Of a DNA stretch of 64,000 nucleotides, positions 10,189 through 21,485 are shown piece by piece (position 1 is the first letter of the stretch; each line of letters opens with the position of its first letter). Source of the DNA: Scilla litardierei (Eukaryota; Streptophyta; Magnoliopsida; Asparagales; Asparagaceae); the NCBI GenBank assembly GCA_030789695.1, contig CM061130.1, forward strand, positions 12,019,860 through 12,083,859, read 5' to 3'. Below the pieces are notes generated by a model. The model saw only the letters and a list, made by a program, of their open reading frames with translations, was not told the DNA's origin and did not search any database. The position numbers were made by a program, and so were the translations under genes.

Positions 10189-11148
10189 ATGGCCAAAATT
10201 GCGAGCGTCGATTTCGACGTTTTGGATGCTTCAGGCAAGAACTACTTAAGCTGGCAGTTGGACATAAAATTCCATCTGCGAGCGCAGGGATTGAACCACG
10301 CCATCGCTGTATGCGATAAGGTCTCTGATATAGATAAAGCGAAAGCAATTATCTATATCAGACGCCATATCGATCGGACACTGAAGGCCGAGTACCTCAC
10401 GGTGGAAGACTCGTATGAGTTATGGACAGCCCTCGAGGATAGGTATAAACATCAAAGAGATGTTATACTTCCCCAAGCGCGATATGAATGGGAGAACCTC
10501 CGTCTCCAAGACTTTAAGTCTATTGCCGAGTACAACTCGGCACTCTTTAGCATCACCTCACGCCTGAAGTTGTGTGGTGAAAAGGTGACGGAGGAGCGCA
10601 TGTTAGAGAAGACGTATACATCCTTCCACGAGAAGGATGTCATACTAATGCAACAGTATCGTGAACGAAAGTTCACGAAATACTCAGAGCTTCTCTCATG
10701 CCTTCTGATGGCAGAGCAAAATCGTGACCTTCTTCTGGCCACCCATAACTCACGCCGTACCGGCACTGCTCCTGCGCCTGAAGCGCATCACAGCTCCTCC
10801 CAGAAGAAGAGGAGCAACTTCAAAGGCAAACCCCAGAAGGGTAAAGCGATGAAGAAGCAGGCTAGAGGACCCCCTCCCAGAAGCAACAATGAGGGGAGGA
10901 AGAAGAAAAATGTGTGGAAGAGAAAGGACGACGGCCAGACATCTGCCCCCAGAAAGGACTGGGAAGATAAGTGCCACAGGTGTGGCATGACTGGACACTG
11001 GTCCAGGAATTGTCGGACTCCACGCCACCTGCAGGACTTGTACAAAGCGAGCCAGAAGCAAGCTGAGACAAACCTGGTGGTTCAAGAAGACCTGGCACCA
11101 ATCAGGTTCATCGCTGAGGACTTCTCAAACGATAACCTGCTCGACTGA
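10189..11148 (+). CDS. Copia gag polyprotein
   Basis: 319 residues, one uninterrupted frame from ATG 10189 to TGA 11146-11148. Residues about 1-180 form the copia-type gag domain (Pfam UBN2 family; landmarks NYLSWQLDIKFHLRAQG, YDHQ-type RYKHQRDVILPQARYEW, LQDFKSIAEYNSALFSITS). Residues 190-250 are Lys/Arg-rich. A CCHC zinc knuckle, CHRCGMTGHWSRNC, lies at 262-275 and would bind genomic RNA. The stop separates gag from pol by 160 bp, so pol could only be made by another route. In this family gag and pol are normally one polyprotein, so the stop may itself be a lesion. Confidence 0.9.
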   Translation: MAKIASVDFDVLDASGKNYLSWQLDIKFHLRAQGLNHAIAVCDKVSDIDKAKAIIYIRRHIDRTLKAEYLTVEDSYELWTALEDRYKHQRDVILPQARYEWENLRLQDFKSIAEYNSALFSITSRLKLCGEKVTEERMLEKTYTSFHEKDVILMQQYRERKFTKYSELLSCLLMAEQNRDLLLATHNSRRTGTAPAPEAHHSSSQKKRSNFKGKPQKGKAMKKQARGPPPRSNNEGRKKKNVWKRKDDGQTSAPRKDWEDKCHRCGMTGHWSRNCRTPRHLQDLYKASQKQAETNLVVQEDLAPIRFIAEDFSNDNLLD

Positions 11149-11312
11149 GGACATTATCTATTTTCTATGCATTGTAGCTTTCTTTTTGAGAAACTATTTA
11201 TCTGCTTGTCTTTATTTCTAGCATGTTCGAGTACTTTTTCAGACATTAATTGATTATCAGTAGTATATCTTTTTGTGTGTGTCTTATACTGCGATATTTT
11301 CTCTTAAAATAG

Positions 11313-14300
11313 ATGGACTTTAAATGCCTAGTGGACAGTGCCTCTACGCACACGATCCTCCAAGACATCTGCTTTTTTCAAAGCATTAATAAATACGATG
11401 GCACCGTAAATATAATTTTCGGTCCATCAGGTATCATTGAAGGATCAGGGGAAGCACAATTTATGCTCCCCAACAAAACACAACTACTTATAAAAGATGC
11501 GCTTCTCTCCCTAGCTCGCATAGAAACCTGTTAAGCTTTAAAGATATCCGCTTAAATGGATACCACCGTGAAACGGTGAGCAAACAAAACAGAGAATTCC
11601 TATATGTAACGTCTCATAAAAACGGTGCTAAAAACACCGTCGAGCGTTTTGAGGGACTCCCGTCGGGTCTCTACCACACAAGGATCAGAGCAATAGAAGT
11701 AAACACACTCGAGCACCAGAAGTGCCATAATCAACCAGAATTCAAACTCTGGCACGATAGACTAGGACACCCTGGAAGGAATATGATGTGTCGCATCATA
11801 TCCCAATCCCGTGGAATTAACCTGAAAAGCCTGACGCTACTTCGGAAGGGTGCACATCCTTGTTCCCCTTGTCACAAAGGGAAATTGATTACGAGACCAT
11901 CCACCCTGAAGGTGGACTCTGAGTCTCCAAGCTTCCTAAAGAGAATACATGGAGACATTTGCGGGCCTATTCACCCCGTAAGTGGACCATTTCGGTACTA
12001 CATGGTACTGATTGACGCATCTTCGAAATGGTCGTATGTGTGCCTCTTGTCCACCCGCAACGTAGCCTTTGCAAAGCTACTGGCACAAATTATAAAGTTG
12101 CGGGCACATTTCCCAGACAACCAGATCAAGAAATTGCGTCTGGACAATGCTGGGGAATTCACATCACAAGTCTTCCTAGACTACTGCCAAGCAACCGGCA
12201 TAGAAGTTGAACATCCTGTAGCTCATGTTCACACCCAGAACGGGTTAGCCGAATCTCTTATAAAGAGACTACAATGGATCGCTCGACCATTGTTGATGCA
12301 ATGCCAGTTGCCGGTAAGTGCATGGGGACATACCATATTGCACGATGCATCGCTAATAAGATTACGACCGTCAGGTAGTCAACCTTATTCTCCGATGCAA
12401 CTTGCATATGGGAACCCGCCCGATATCTCTCACTTGAGGATATTCGGATGTGATGTCTATGTCCCCATAGCACCACCGCAGAGAACCAAGATGGGTCCTC
12501 AACGGCGTCTTAGTATCTATATTGGTTTCGACTCACCATCGATCATTAGATACCTCGAACCCCTTACGGGGGACGCCTTCAAAGCACGTCTAGCAGATTG
12601 TGAGTTTGATGAAAGCACTTTTCCCAAACTAGGCATTAACACACAGAAGCCAGAAGCTTCAAAGACCATTTCATGGGACACAAAGACTTTATCCCATTTT
12701 GATCCGCGTACAAATCAATGTGAAGACGAGATCTTGAAGATCCTTCAAATTCAAAACACAGTTCACATTTTACCGGACAAATTCACTGACAACCAGAAGA
12801 TTGTCAGATCACATGTCACTGCTGCAAATACGCCAGCTAGGATTGACATACCCAAAGATGGATGCAATCCACCAGCAGCAGAAGCAGCCGTACCTCAACA
12901 AAAAAGAGGACGACCCCCAGGCTCCAAAGATAAGAACCCTCGAAAGAGGAAAAATCCTGGAGCAATAATAACGATACCACCACAGTATGCTGAGCTCAGC
13001 CCAGCTACCTCTCCCCTCCTAACAACCCCTGAAGAGGAAAATATAGGAGAGATATCATTAAATTATGTACGTACTGGGGAGGTACTGGACAGAAAAAGCA
13101 CAATCATCGATGATAACTTCACACTCATTATTTCCACTCACGTCACTGAATACGACGATGAGACCGACCCACGCTCTCTAGCAGAATGTAAACGCAGAGA
13201 GGATTGGCCAAAGTGGAATGAGGCAATAGGAGTAGAGCTGGACTCACTCTCGAAGCGCAAAGTTTTTGGACCTGTAGTCCTAACACCAAAGGGTGTTAAA
13301 CCTGTGAGATATAAATGGGTATTCGTGAGAAAAAGAAACGAGAATAATGAGATCGTGCGTTATAAAGCGCGCCTTATTGCCCAAGGCTTTTCCCAACGAC
13401 CAGGAATAGACTATGACGATACATATTCCCCGGTCATGGACGCGATCACTTTCCGTTTCATTATTGGCCTATCCACAAAGGAAGGCTTGGATATGCAGAT
13501 CATGGACGATGTGACTGCATACCTATATGGAAATATAGATAAGGACATCTATATGAAAATCCCAGATGGATACAAACTACCGACAAAAATGACAGAAAGA
13601 CCTCGGGACGTCTACTCTGTCAAACTCCAGAGATCACTGTATGGTCTAAAACAGTCAGGTAGAATGTGGTACAACAGACTCAGTGAATTCCTGGTGCAAC
13701 AAGGATTCACAACAAATGAAGTCTGCTCTTGCATCTTTATAAGAGCAAAGGGAACATGATTCGTAATTATTACCGTCTACGTAGACGACCTGAACATCAT
13801 CGGATCTCCTGAAGAGATAGGTGAGATATCCAAAAGTCTCACACAGACTTTTGAGATGAAAGACCTTGGCAAAACGAAGTTCTGCCTAGGCTTACAAATT
13901 GAACACTTAAGCGGAGGAATCCTGTTACACCAATCGACATACACAAAGAAAGTGCTGAAAAACTTCCTTATGGACAAATGTCATCCGCTTAGCACACCAA
14001 TGGTCATTAGATCATTGGATATTGACACAGACCCCTTCCGACCGCTGGAAGAGGGGGAGGAAACACTGGGTCCTGAAGTACCCTACTTAAGTGCAATTGG
14101 AGCACTCCTATACCTGGCAAACTGCACGCGTCCCGATATAGCGTTCGCAGTTAACCTACTAGCCAGATACAGTTCAGCGCCCTCGAAGCGCCACTGGAAC
14201 AGAGTTAAGCAACTTCTGTGCTACCTCCAAGGGTCTGTGGACATGGGACTATACTTCAAGAAAGGTGTATCCTCCGACTTGGTCGGTTATGCAGATGCAT

Positions 14301-14781
14301 GATACCGGTCCGACCCACATACCGCAAAGTCCCAGACCGGTTTTGTGTTCACGTACGGTGGGACGGCCATCTCATGGAGATCCGTGAAGCAGACATCGAC
14401 ATCAACCTCATCCAACCACTCCGAGCTCATTGCGATCCATGAAGCTAGCAGAGAATGCTTTTGGCTTCGATCAGTCATCAACCATATCCTCAAGACCACC
14501 GGCCTGAAGACGGGAGATCTTGGACCTACCACCATGTATGAAGACAATGCTGCCTGCATCGCTTAACTATGAGGTGGCTACATCAAAGGTGACAGGACGA
14601 AGCACATTCCCCCAAGCTCTTCTGGACGCATGAACAGCAAGTGGACAACCAGATCGATATTCAGCAGATCCAGTCTCGCGACAACCTGGCAGACCTGTTC
14701 ACTAAAGTTTTGCCTCGCAGTACCTTTAGAAAACTTGTACTAGGAATTGGGATGAGACAGTTGAGAGATTTACAAGCCTGA
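11313..14781 (+). pseudogene. Broken Copia pol (protease, integrase, RT, RNase H)
   Basis: Domains in order: aspartic protease with LVDSASTHTIL (11331 on); a frameshift near 11500-11510; integrase zinc finger (HDRLGHPG and CSPCHKGK) and D,D,E core with DNAGEF and HTQNGLAESLI; reverse transcriptase with ARLIAQGFSQ and the catalytic YVDDL at 13778-13792; RNase H with SNHSELIAI and YEDNAACIA. Lesions I can see are a TGA at 13757-13759 just before YVDDL, a TGA at 14300-14302, a TAA at 14564-14566 with a TGA two codons later, and a frameshift near 14612. The final stop is at 14779-14781. The enzyme set cannot be made from this copy. Confidence 0.9.
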
Positions 14782-14808
14782 AGCTTGTACTTATCAGGGA
14801 GAGTTAAT

Positions 14809-15025
14809 GTAGTGCTGTACTCTTTTTCCTTGGCTACTGGTTTTTCCTACTGGGTTTTCCATAGCCAAAGGTTTTAACGAGGCAGCCACATCAACTCTGG
14901 ATCCAGAAGTATCCACCCCTGATGTTATCCATCGATCAGGAGAAGTTACAGAGACTTGTACTCTTTTCCCTTAGCCACTGGTTTTTCCTACTAGGTTTTC
15001 CTTGGCAAAGGTTTTAACGAGGCAA
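14809..15025 (+). repeat. Two-copy tandem repeat in the Copia 3' non-coding region
   Basis: A unit of about 75 bp (TGTACTCTTTTTCCTTGGCT...AAAGGTTTTAACGAGGCA) occurs at about 14809-14885 and 14951-15025. The TTTTCCTACTGGGTTTTCC core is common between pol and the 3' LTR of this Copia group. Confidence 0.7.
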
Positions 15026-15122
15026 GTACTCTTAAACTTAGGGATCTAGAAGTATCCATAGACTCATGATCAGATAAGCTCTATGAACCCTAAAGTGTTC
15101 ATCACGGCTTACAACAATGGAT

Positions 15123-15135
15123 GGATAAGGGGAAG
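15123..15135 (+). other. Copia polypurine tract
   Basis: GGATAAGGGGAAG abuts the 3' LTR at 15136. Confidence 0.8.
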
Positions 15136-15247
15136 TGTTATAAACGGGCTTTTGGTGGGCCTACCCGTTAGTGGGTATCCACCCATTATGTAACCCTACT
15201 ACTATAAATACAGGGCTATGGACTCCATAGCCACTAGGTTTACAACA
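15136..15247 (+). repeat. 3' LTR of the Copia element
   Basis: 112 bp, identical to 9961-10072, followed by TAAAC. Confidence 0.95.
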
Positions 15248-15983
15248 TAAACATCAATAATTAAAGCTCAATAATTATTAGGTCCCCTCAAAATCTTAGT
15301 TCCCAAAAATTTAGTTTCCTCTGAAATATTAGCAGATGGTATCGAAATTTTACAGGGTTTTGCAACGCGGATCAATGAGTTGGCAGCATCTCCCCACAGC
15401 TCGCGTTCATTCCCAAGATGAGATTGTGTGTGTGCAGAACATTTTTTTCATAACCAATATTAAATGAGTTGGTTTCCTCCACTTTTGTTCCCCCAACAAA
15501 TAAGTTTTCAAAAAAGTTTCAATGCTTTTGTGTATTTCCAACAAATTTCCTCAATCCAAGAAATTTCCCTTCAAAACTTGACATGACATTGCCACATAGG
15601 ATAAGTTCAAAATCTTCCCTCAATTGTAATATAGATGGTTTTGTCGAAAGTTGAGTGGTTGTGGAATCTTGAATGTGAGAAAAATTTAGTTTTGTGTTTC
15701 AAATGTTGAAAAATTGGTTGGAATTTTGTTTTGAGAATTTTTTGTGGGGCCCATACAACTTTCTTGTGTTCCAAATGTTGAAAGTTGGGTGCAGAAAGTT
15801 TGGAGTATAGTCTACGGGTTTTACTAATTAGTTTAATAAGTAAACTAAAATATGTAATTATAATCCTTAAATATAAACAAATAAAAACACAAACTTATTA
15901 AAATCCATAAACAACATGGATGCACTGTGTTCCGTCCCATTTAAAAAGAATAAAAAAACGACGAATGATGACAAAAAAATCAC

Positions 15984-16017
15984 GGAGCACTGTGCACTTG
16001 TAAGTGCACAGTGCTCC
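15984..16017. repeat. Perfect 16-bp inverted repeat with 2-nt loop
   Basis: GGAGCACTGTGCACTT and its exact reverse complement are separated by GT. No flanking signs of a terminator or transposon end were seen. Confidence 0.85.
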
Positions 16018-16490
16018 ATCTGAATTAAAAAAACCGAAAGAAACATTGTGGGCCTGCTGATGTACGCTGCGATTAGACGAAAGAGCAAGGAGTCTGAGAA
16101 TGTAGGGGCCAGCATCAACTTTCTCAGAAGAAATTAGTGCAATTCGCGGATTTTTCGCGGATTGCAGATTTGAGAATATCGTCGCCAGCGAGGAGCCAGC
16201 TCGGATCCACATCAGCCAACGTTCCTCCCGAAATTTTCAACAAAAGGAACGGACCTAAGGAAAATAAGTTGTGAAAGTTGTGAATACTGCGTGAACAGTG
16301 TACAAATTCCAATTTCCACTCCACATTCAACATTTGGAACATGCCCTCAGTAGCCCATTATTTTGTTGCGTGTGTGTTTATGAAATGGAAATTGCTACGT
16401 GCACCGGTCGTCCATTCAAATTTTACCCTACCTAATACCACCCCGACACACATATAACCCCCCAAGAATGGTTTGGAATGTGCGGTGGGG

Positions 16491-16594
16491 AAGAGGGATA
16501 GTGGGCGGAAGTGTGGGAGGGGTTGGGAATGTCGGATGATGGAAGAGGGAGAGTGGGCGGAAGAGTGTGAGGGGGCTGGGGACGTCGGATGAGG
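16491..16594. repeat. Two-copy 52-bp G-rich tandem repeat
   Basis: Units start AAGAGGGATAGTGGGCGGAA (16491) and AAGAGGGAGAGTGGGCGGAA (16543). Low-complexity purine-rich strand. Confidence 0.75.
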
Positions 16595-16782
16595 GGTCAG
16601 AACGTGGGAGGTCGAAGGAGGGAGATGGGGGCTGGGTTGTCGGAGATGGGGGCTGCAGAGGGACTGCGAATGAAGTCGGGCATAGGATGTCGGCTTATAT
16701 GCTCCTATTTTGCATGATTCGTCGCATATTTTCATGACGCATTTCACCCTCCAATTCCTCAATTGATACACTTTTATACAAC

Positions 16783-16903
16783 TGTTTGGGACTATTTGAC
16801 TTTGAGAGCGTTTGGTCTTATTTCAGGGATTTGGATCGAAATTGAAGTAATCTGGAGTTTATGGGTTAATCTCCAAGAAACCTCGTGATGACATGTTTGA
16901 GGT
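16783..16903 (+). repeat. Left piece of an older LTR split by two later elements
   Basis: Probable LTR start TGTTTGGGAC. After removing 16904-24643 (with GAGGT) and 24667-32052 (with GCCAA), this piece becomes continuous through GCCAAAGAAGTAG (24649-24661) with 32058-32846, which carries a palindrome array and a TATA box. The LTR start position is a guess from the TG. Confidence 0.4.
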
Positions 16904-18757
16904 TGTATGGATCCTCTAACCCTTGCAATACTAACAACACACACTAGAGGGGGGTGAATAGTGTAATGGCAATAAAATTGACCAATTAAAATTTAACTTG
17001 CAAATGCAGAATTATAAATGCAAGAGGAATTAAAAGACACAATCAATCCAAACGCAAACACAAAGTTTTACCCTGGTTCCCCAAACTTGGGTACATCCAG
17101 CCACACCAATATTCACTATATTTCCACTCAGAGAAGTGAATACAAATCTCATAAGGAGATATCCCACAAAGAGGATTTATGCCCTACACAAGGACCCAAC
17201 CAATCCTATACGAGGATCAAGACTCCCACACAGAGAATCACTAACTCCCACTCAGAGAATTAGGGTTAGCCCTTCACTAGGACACTAGAACTCTCACAAA
17301 GAGAGTTAATTCCCACAAAGAGAATACCCTAGTCCCACAAAGAGACAATCTCCCACAAAGAGAGAAACTCCCACAAATAGAGTATCCTAATCCCACAAAG
17401 AGAAATATGATGACAAATTACACTAAGTAAAGTAAATACTCTTACCTATGCCTTGAGATGCTTACTCATGAATGAATGCAAGGCATGGAAGAGGGTCTCC
17501 AAGTGTTGGAATATGCTTGAGAGCACTTGGATGATTTCCCTTGAGCTGGATTTCAATGCATGAAGAAAGATGAGTGATCAATAGAGGGAAATGAGGGAGC
17601 TTGAGAGTTGCTTATTGATCTCTTGAGATTTTCTATAGAGTCAAGAGTTATCAAGTATTGTCAAGAGTTCTCAAGTGATGGCAGCACACTCATATATATA
17701 GGAATCCTATATCAAGCCCAAAAACCCAAAGAAACAGCCAAATGAACAGATCTGCAACGGCTGGAAATTGGGTGAAAATGACAGGAACAGTCGACTGATG
17801 ATCATAAGACAGTCAACTGATCAACGGCTAGAAAATATCCAACGGCTATAATCTGAGCCAGGACAGTCGACTGAAGAAGACAAAACAGTCGACTTACAAA
17901 CAGGACAGGCGCCTGTAAAACCTTCAGCAGACGACCGCTTCAGGGGATGGAACGAAACAGAGAGCTGCACTCTTTCTCCAATACTTCGCACAGGCGACTG
18001 ATGTTAATACTACAGTCGTCTGTCAAATAGTCAGGCGACTGTACATTATCCATCAGTCGACTACTGTAAAATATGGAGAGAAGACAGAGAGATGCAGTGA
18101 TTGCACTTACGCTATACAGGCGACTGATGACCAATCTCCAGGCGACTGTGAAAATACAGGTGACTGTAAACTGATTGACAGACGACTGTGCGTAAAGCTC
18201 AAGTTTGAGTCAATTGAAATGTTGACTTGAGCTGTGCATGTCAGGCGACTGTAGAAGGATCTACAGGCGACTGGAAATCACCCAGTCGACTGTGTTTCAT
18301 TAAGCAGGCGACTGACAGAAAGCCAGAGACTCCAAATGAGTCTTTGGACAGAGTGAACCTATTGGGTTGGATTCTATGATAATCCTAAGGTTCACTAAGA
18401 TGGTTAAATGCATATGCATGAATGAGTAAACCATCTAATAAGGCATTACATTAACCCTAGACTCAAAAGAGAGAGAAAGAAATGAAGTAAATTACATGGA
18501 TTACAATGCTTCTCAAAGAGTCTAAGTCTTCAATCTTGATGCCTTGAGTGCTCTCCACCATCTCCAAGCTTTGGCACTTCTTGAGTCCAAACTATGGCCC
18601 TTCTTCACACGATGTCCATCCTTACACCAAGTGATTAGTCTCCAAGAAAGATATCCTTGAAATAAACTGAGAGACTAAAACATGAGATTCATTAGCAACA
18701 ACATAATGTTGTGATCATCATCAAAATAAGATTGGTATGAAACACCAATACTCAACA
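16904..18757 (-). repeat. SIRE 3' LTR (copy 1)
   Basis: 1,854 bp. In minus sense it starts TGTTGAGTATTGG and ends CCATACA. Contains the palindrome array (17788-18314), a TATA box (CCTATATATATGAG, about 17690-17701) and, downstream of it, a run of CCCACAAAGAGA-type units (about 17285-17400). Confidence 0.9.
17788..18314. promoter_or_regulatory. Array of CAGTCGACTG-type palindromes in SIRE U3
   Basis: I count 17 matches to CAGTCGACTG or close variants (CAGGCGACTG, CAGTCGTCTG, CAGTCAACTG). Starts: 17788, 17810, 17864, 17886, 17905, 17991, 18013, 18032, 18053, 18117, 18139, 18157, 18179, 18242, 18264, 18283, 18305. Neighbours within clusters are 18-22 bp apart, most often 22. The array lies about 90 bp upstream (minus sense) of the TATA box. 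A repeat of it is in the second LTR (22372-22898), and its distal end is in the partial LTR (24121 on). Confidence 0.8.
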
Positions 18758-18771
18758 ATCTCCCCCTTTTT
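18758..18771 (-). other. SIRE polypurine tract
   Basis: Minus-strand AAAAAGGGGGAGAT immediately precedes TGTTGAG of the 3' LTR. The same signal recurs at 23342 next to the second LTR and at 45793 in another SIRE element. Confidence 0.85.
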
Positions 18772-19686
18772 GATGATGACACACATTATGTAAATCATAA
18801 AGAATTAAAGCACATTGCTAATGATCTCCCCCTACTTATATGCACCAATTACATAATGAGCTACACAAAAGGTAAATACTCATAATACCAATAGAAAACA
18901 TGGTGACATATAATAGGCATGTATTACATAAACCAATTGCAAAGAATAAAAGCATGCAAACATGAATGGTTTATCTAATCCTATATGTCTCTCCCTATAT
19001 AGATATCTCTCCCCATATGCATATGTATATATCTCTCCCCCTATAGATATGATCACATAATGCATATATCTCTCCCCCTTGACATCGTCAAAAAGGTGGA
19101 CATCAAAAATATCCCCCTTTGTCATCTTAACCAAGATGTGACAATATGCAAGAAAAGAAAGATATGTATGATACCAAATTTAAAAATTTAGTGGGTATCA
19201 ATTCACTATCCCATGCTCCCCCTAGAACATAGAAATGGTCAACTTTTGACTTCTAGGATCTAATACCATAATTAATGGAGCCATGAGCCTAAAGTGTATC
19301 AAAGCAATAGATATGGAAAAATCAAGCATCAAAGATACACAAAGATATTGCCAAAAACAAATATATCATGAAACATGTTGGCAATAAACAAGAGGTTTGG
19401 TTTGAGACCCAAAATAACCAAATGTGAATAAAGATCTCAAATAACCTCCGAAATGAGAGTTAAAATATGTCTTAAAATAATTTAAACATATTATATATTA
19501 ACTGCCACATCAACATACACATGGATCAAAAATGCATGTATGTCAATAAACCCCAAGGTTCCCATTTTCATGAAAAATAAGTTTGAAAATATTTTCAAAA
19601 TCATGAGATACACACAAACAATGGGTATGCTAAAAATAAACATTTAAGCACAATACCCATGCAATATGCAAATGTGTGTGGGAAAC

Positions 19687-21449
19687 CTAAATATTAGGTA
19701 ACCAAACCCAAGAGGAGTTTGATTTCCTAACGTAATCACACGAGGTGATCACATCCTTAACTAGAGAGTTGATGTAACTATATCTCTCTTGCAAACTAAC
19801 TTTAGTGGGAATCCATAATCTCAAGGATTTCCTAGGCAAGGATTTTGCCTTTGCAAGAGGAAAGGATGTGGCATGCTTAGGTGTAGAAACAAATTTCTTA
19901 GCATGCAAAGAATGAGGATTTTGCTTCTTAGCAAAAAATGAAGATTTTTCATTCTTCCTCATTACCTCGTGATCTACATGCTTCTTGTTGGTGTTCTTGT
20001 TGTACAAGAAAGCATGGTGATTCTTCTTAGGTGATTTAGCAATATTTCTTGTATTTGCACCATAAGAGGAATTAGAGGTGGGTTTGGGAACCACATTTTG
20101 AATATAACCCAAACCTCCTCTATGATTTACCGGATGTTGTTTTTCCAACAAATCGTGGAGTGAATCCCTAGAATACACAAAACTTATGAGCTTCCGGGAT
20201 TCCTCTTCACATTTCAACGTAAGTTGTTGAATGTGAGCATCTAAGCTAAGGTTTTGAGCAACGAGATTTTCATTAGAAAGGCTCAATTCCTTAACTTGAG
20301 AGAGAAGTGTGTCTCTCTCACAAGTGTCATACACATGCTTTTCATCATGAACATTTACACTAGAAGATTCTAAATCATGCACCCTACTCATAGCATTGTC
20401 AAGTTTAGCTTTCATTTTCTCATATGAGTCGATGCACTTACTTGCCAAATTGGAGGCCACATTTAGGCGGTAGTCAAGCTCCTCATAGGATGGCTTTTCC
20501 TCCTCGGCTTCCTCATCACTTTCATCCTCGCTTGAGCTTGACGAAGACTCTTCCCTATTAGCCATGAAGCAACTTTCTTCTTTGGAGTTGAGCCATGTCT
20601 CTATCTCTTCATCGCTTGAGTTAGATGAAGTTGATGAAGAGTCATCAAAGGCAATGAAACACCTTTGATTGTGCTCCTTGTCATCATCTTCTTCTTCATT
20701 AGATGTGTCCCCATCGGAATCATCAAATGTGCCGATAAGTCCTTTATTTTGGTTCTTGACCTTGGACTTGGCTTTCAATGTTTCTTTCCTTTACCTTTAT
20801 AGGTATCTATGTTGGGTTTGGAAGGGCATTCGGTAGTCATATGACCTATTCCACTGCAGTTGAAACAAACCAACTTGTTAGACTGTGAGGCAAACTTTGA
20901 TGAAGACATACCTTGATTATCCTTGAGGAATGCCTTGAAATTCTTGAATTGCTTGGCAAGCTCGATGTAGTCATCGACGCTAAGATCTTCTTCATCTTCA
21001 CTTGGAGCTTCTTATTGGAACTACTTTTTCCATTTGAAAGATTCTTTCTCATCATGAAGAGCAACGCCCTTTTTCTTCTCGGGCTTGGTTGACTGAAACT
21101 CTTCCTTGTGTTGAAGTAACACTTCATGAGAGATCTCCAATGTGTGCCAAATACTATTGGCCGATTTGCACATGGAGATGCGATCGAACTCATCCGGAGT
21201 GAGGGCGCAATGGAGAACACACATAGCCCTCGCATTGACTTTGATCAAGTCCTTCTCCGCTTTAGTTCTCAAGGCCGCGGGTGAAGTAGGCTCCTCGAAA
21301 GGTGACTCCGTTATGTCCCAAAGGTCATGACTCTTCAAGTAGACAATCATCCTGATTTTCCAACTCGGGTAGTTGGTTCCGTTGAAGAGCGGGGGTCTGA
21401 TGGTAGAAAGACCTTCTTCATGAGGCGCGGATGTAGCGTTGAATGCCAT
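19687..21449 (-). pseudogene. SIRE-type gag with frameshifts
   Basis: ATG at 21449 (MAFNATSAPHEEG). The copia-type gag domain includes FNGTNYPSWKIRMIVYLKSH and SIWHTLEISHE. A stop near 21021 is bypassed by a frame change into DDYIELAKQFKNFKAFLKD and a CCHC knuckle CFNCSGIGHMTTEC (about 20828-20867). A second frameshift near 20780 leads into a 363-residue region, rich in Asp/Glu/Ser then coiled-coil-like, that ends at 19687. This long acidic and coiled tail is typical of SIRE gag. The protein ends where protease should begin, and no pol follows. Confidence 0.85.
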
Positions 21450-21471
21450 CGTTGCAGTATGCTATAACCTC

Positions 21472-21483
21472 GCTCTGATACCA
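21472..21483 (-). other. Initiator-Met tRNA primer-binding site
   Basis: Minus-strand TGGTATCAGAGC, 2 nt after the LTR end (21486). Exact match to the common plant primer site. It fixes element orientation as minus. Confidence 0.95.
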
Positions 21484-21485
21484 AT

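Larger units (their letters stand above)
9961..15247 (+). mobile_element. Complete Ty1/Copia retrotransposon with identical 112-bp LTRs
   Basis: 5,287 bp, flanked by the perfect 5-bp duplication TAAAC (9956-9960 and 15248-15252). Order: LTR, primer site, gag, protease, integrase, reverse transcriptase, RNase H, tandem-repeat spacer, polypurine tract, LTR. This domain order is that of Copia elements, and the protein style is that of Tnt1-94-like polyproteins. The two LTRs are identical at all 112 positions, yet pol carries several stops and frameshifts. The element sits about 500 bp upstream of the RGLG promoter. Confidence 0.95.
15253..16782. other. AT-rich intergenic sequence
   Basis: No gene. 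Contains a perfect hairpin (15984-16017) and a G-rich two-copy tandem repeat (16491-16594), listed separately. Confidence 0.6.

Noticed and set aside
16358..16771. 137-residue Ser/Pro/His-rich frame
   Set aside because: Derived from a two-copy G-rich tandem repeat; no start context or domain.
17788..18314. CRISPR-like regularly spaced repeats
   Set aside because: Repeat unit is only 10 bp, palindromic and variable. Spacers are 8-12 bp and conserved between LTR copies. The host is a plant and the arrays sit in LTR promoters.
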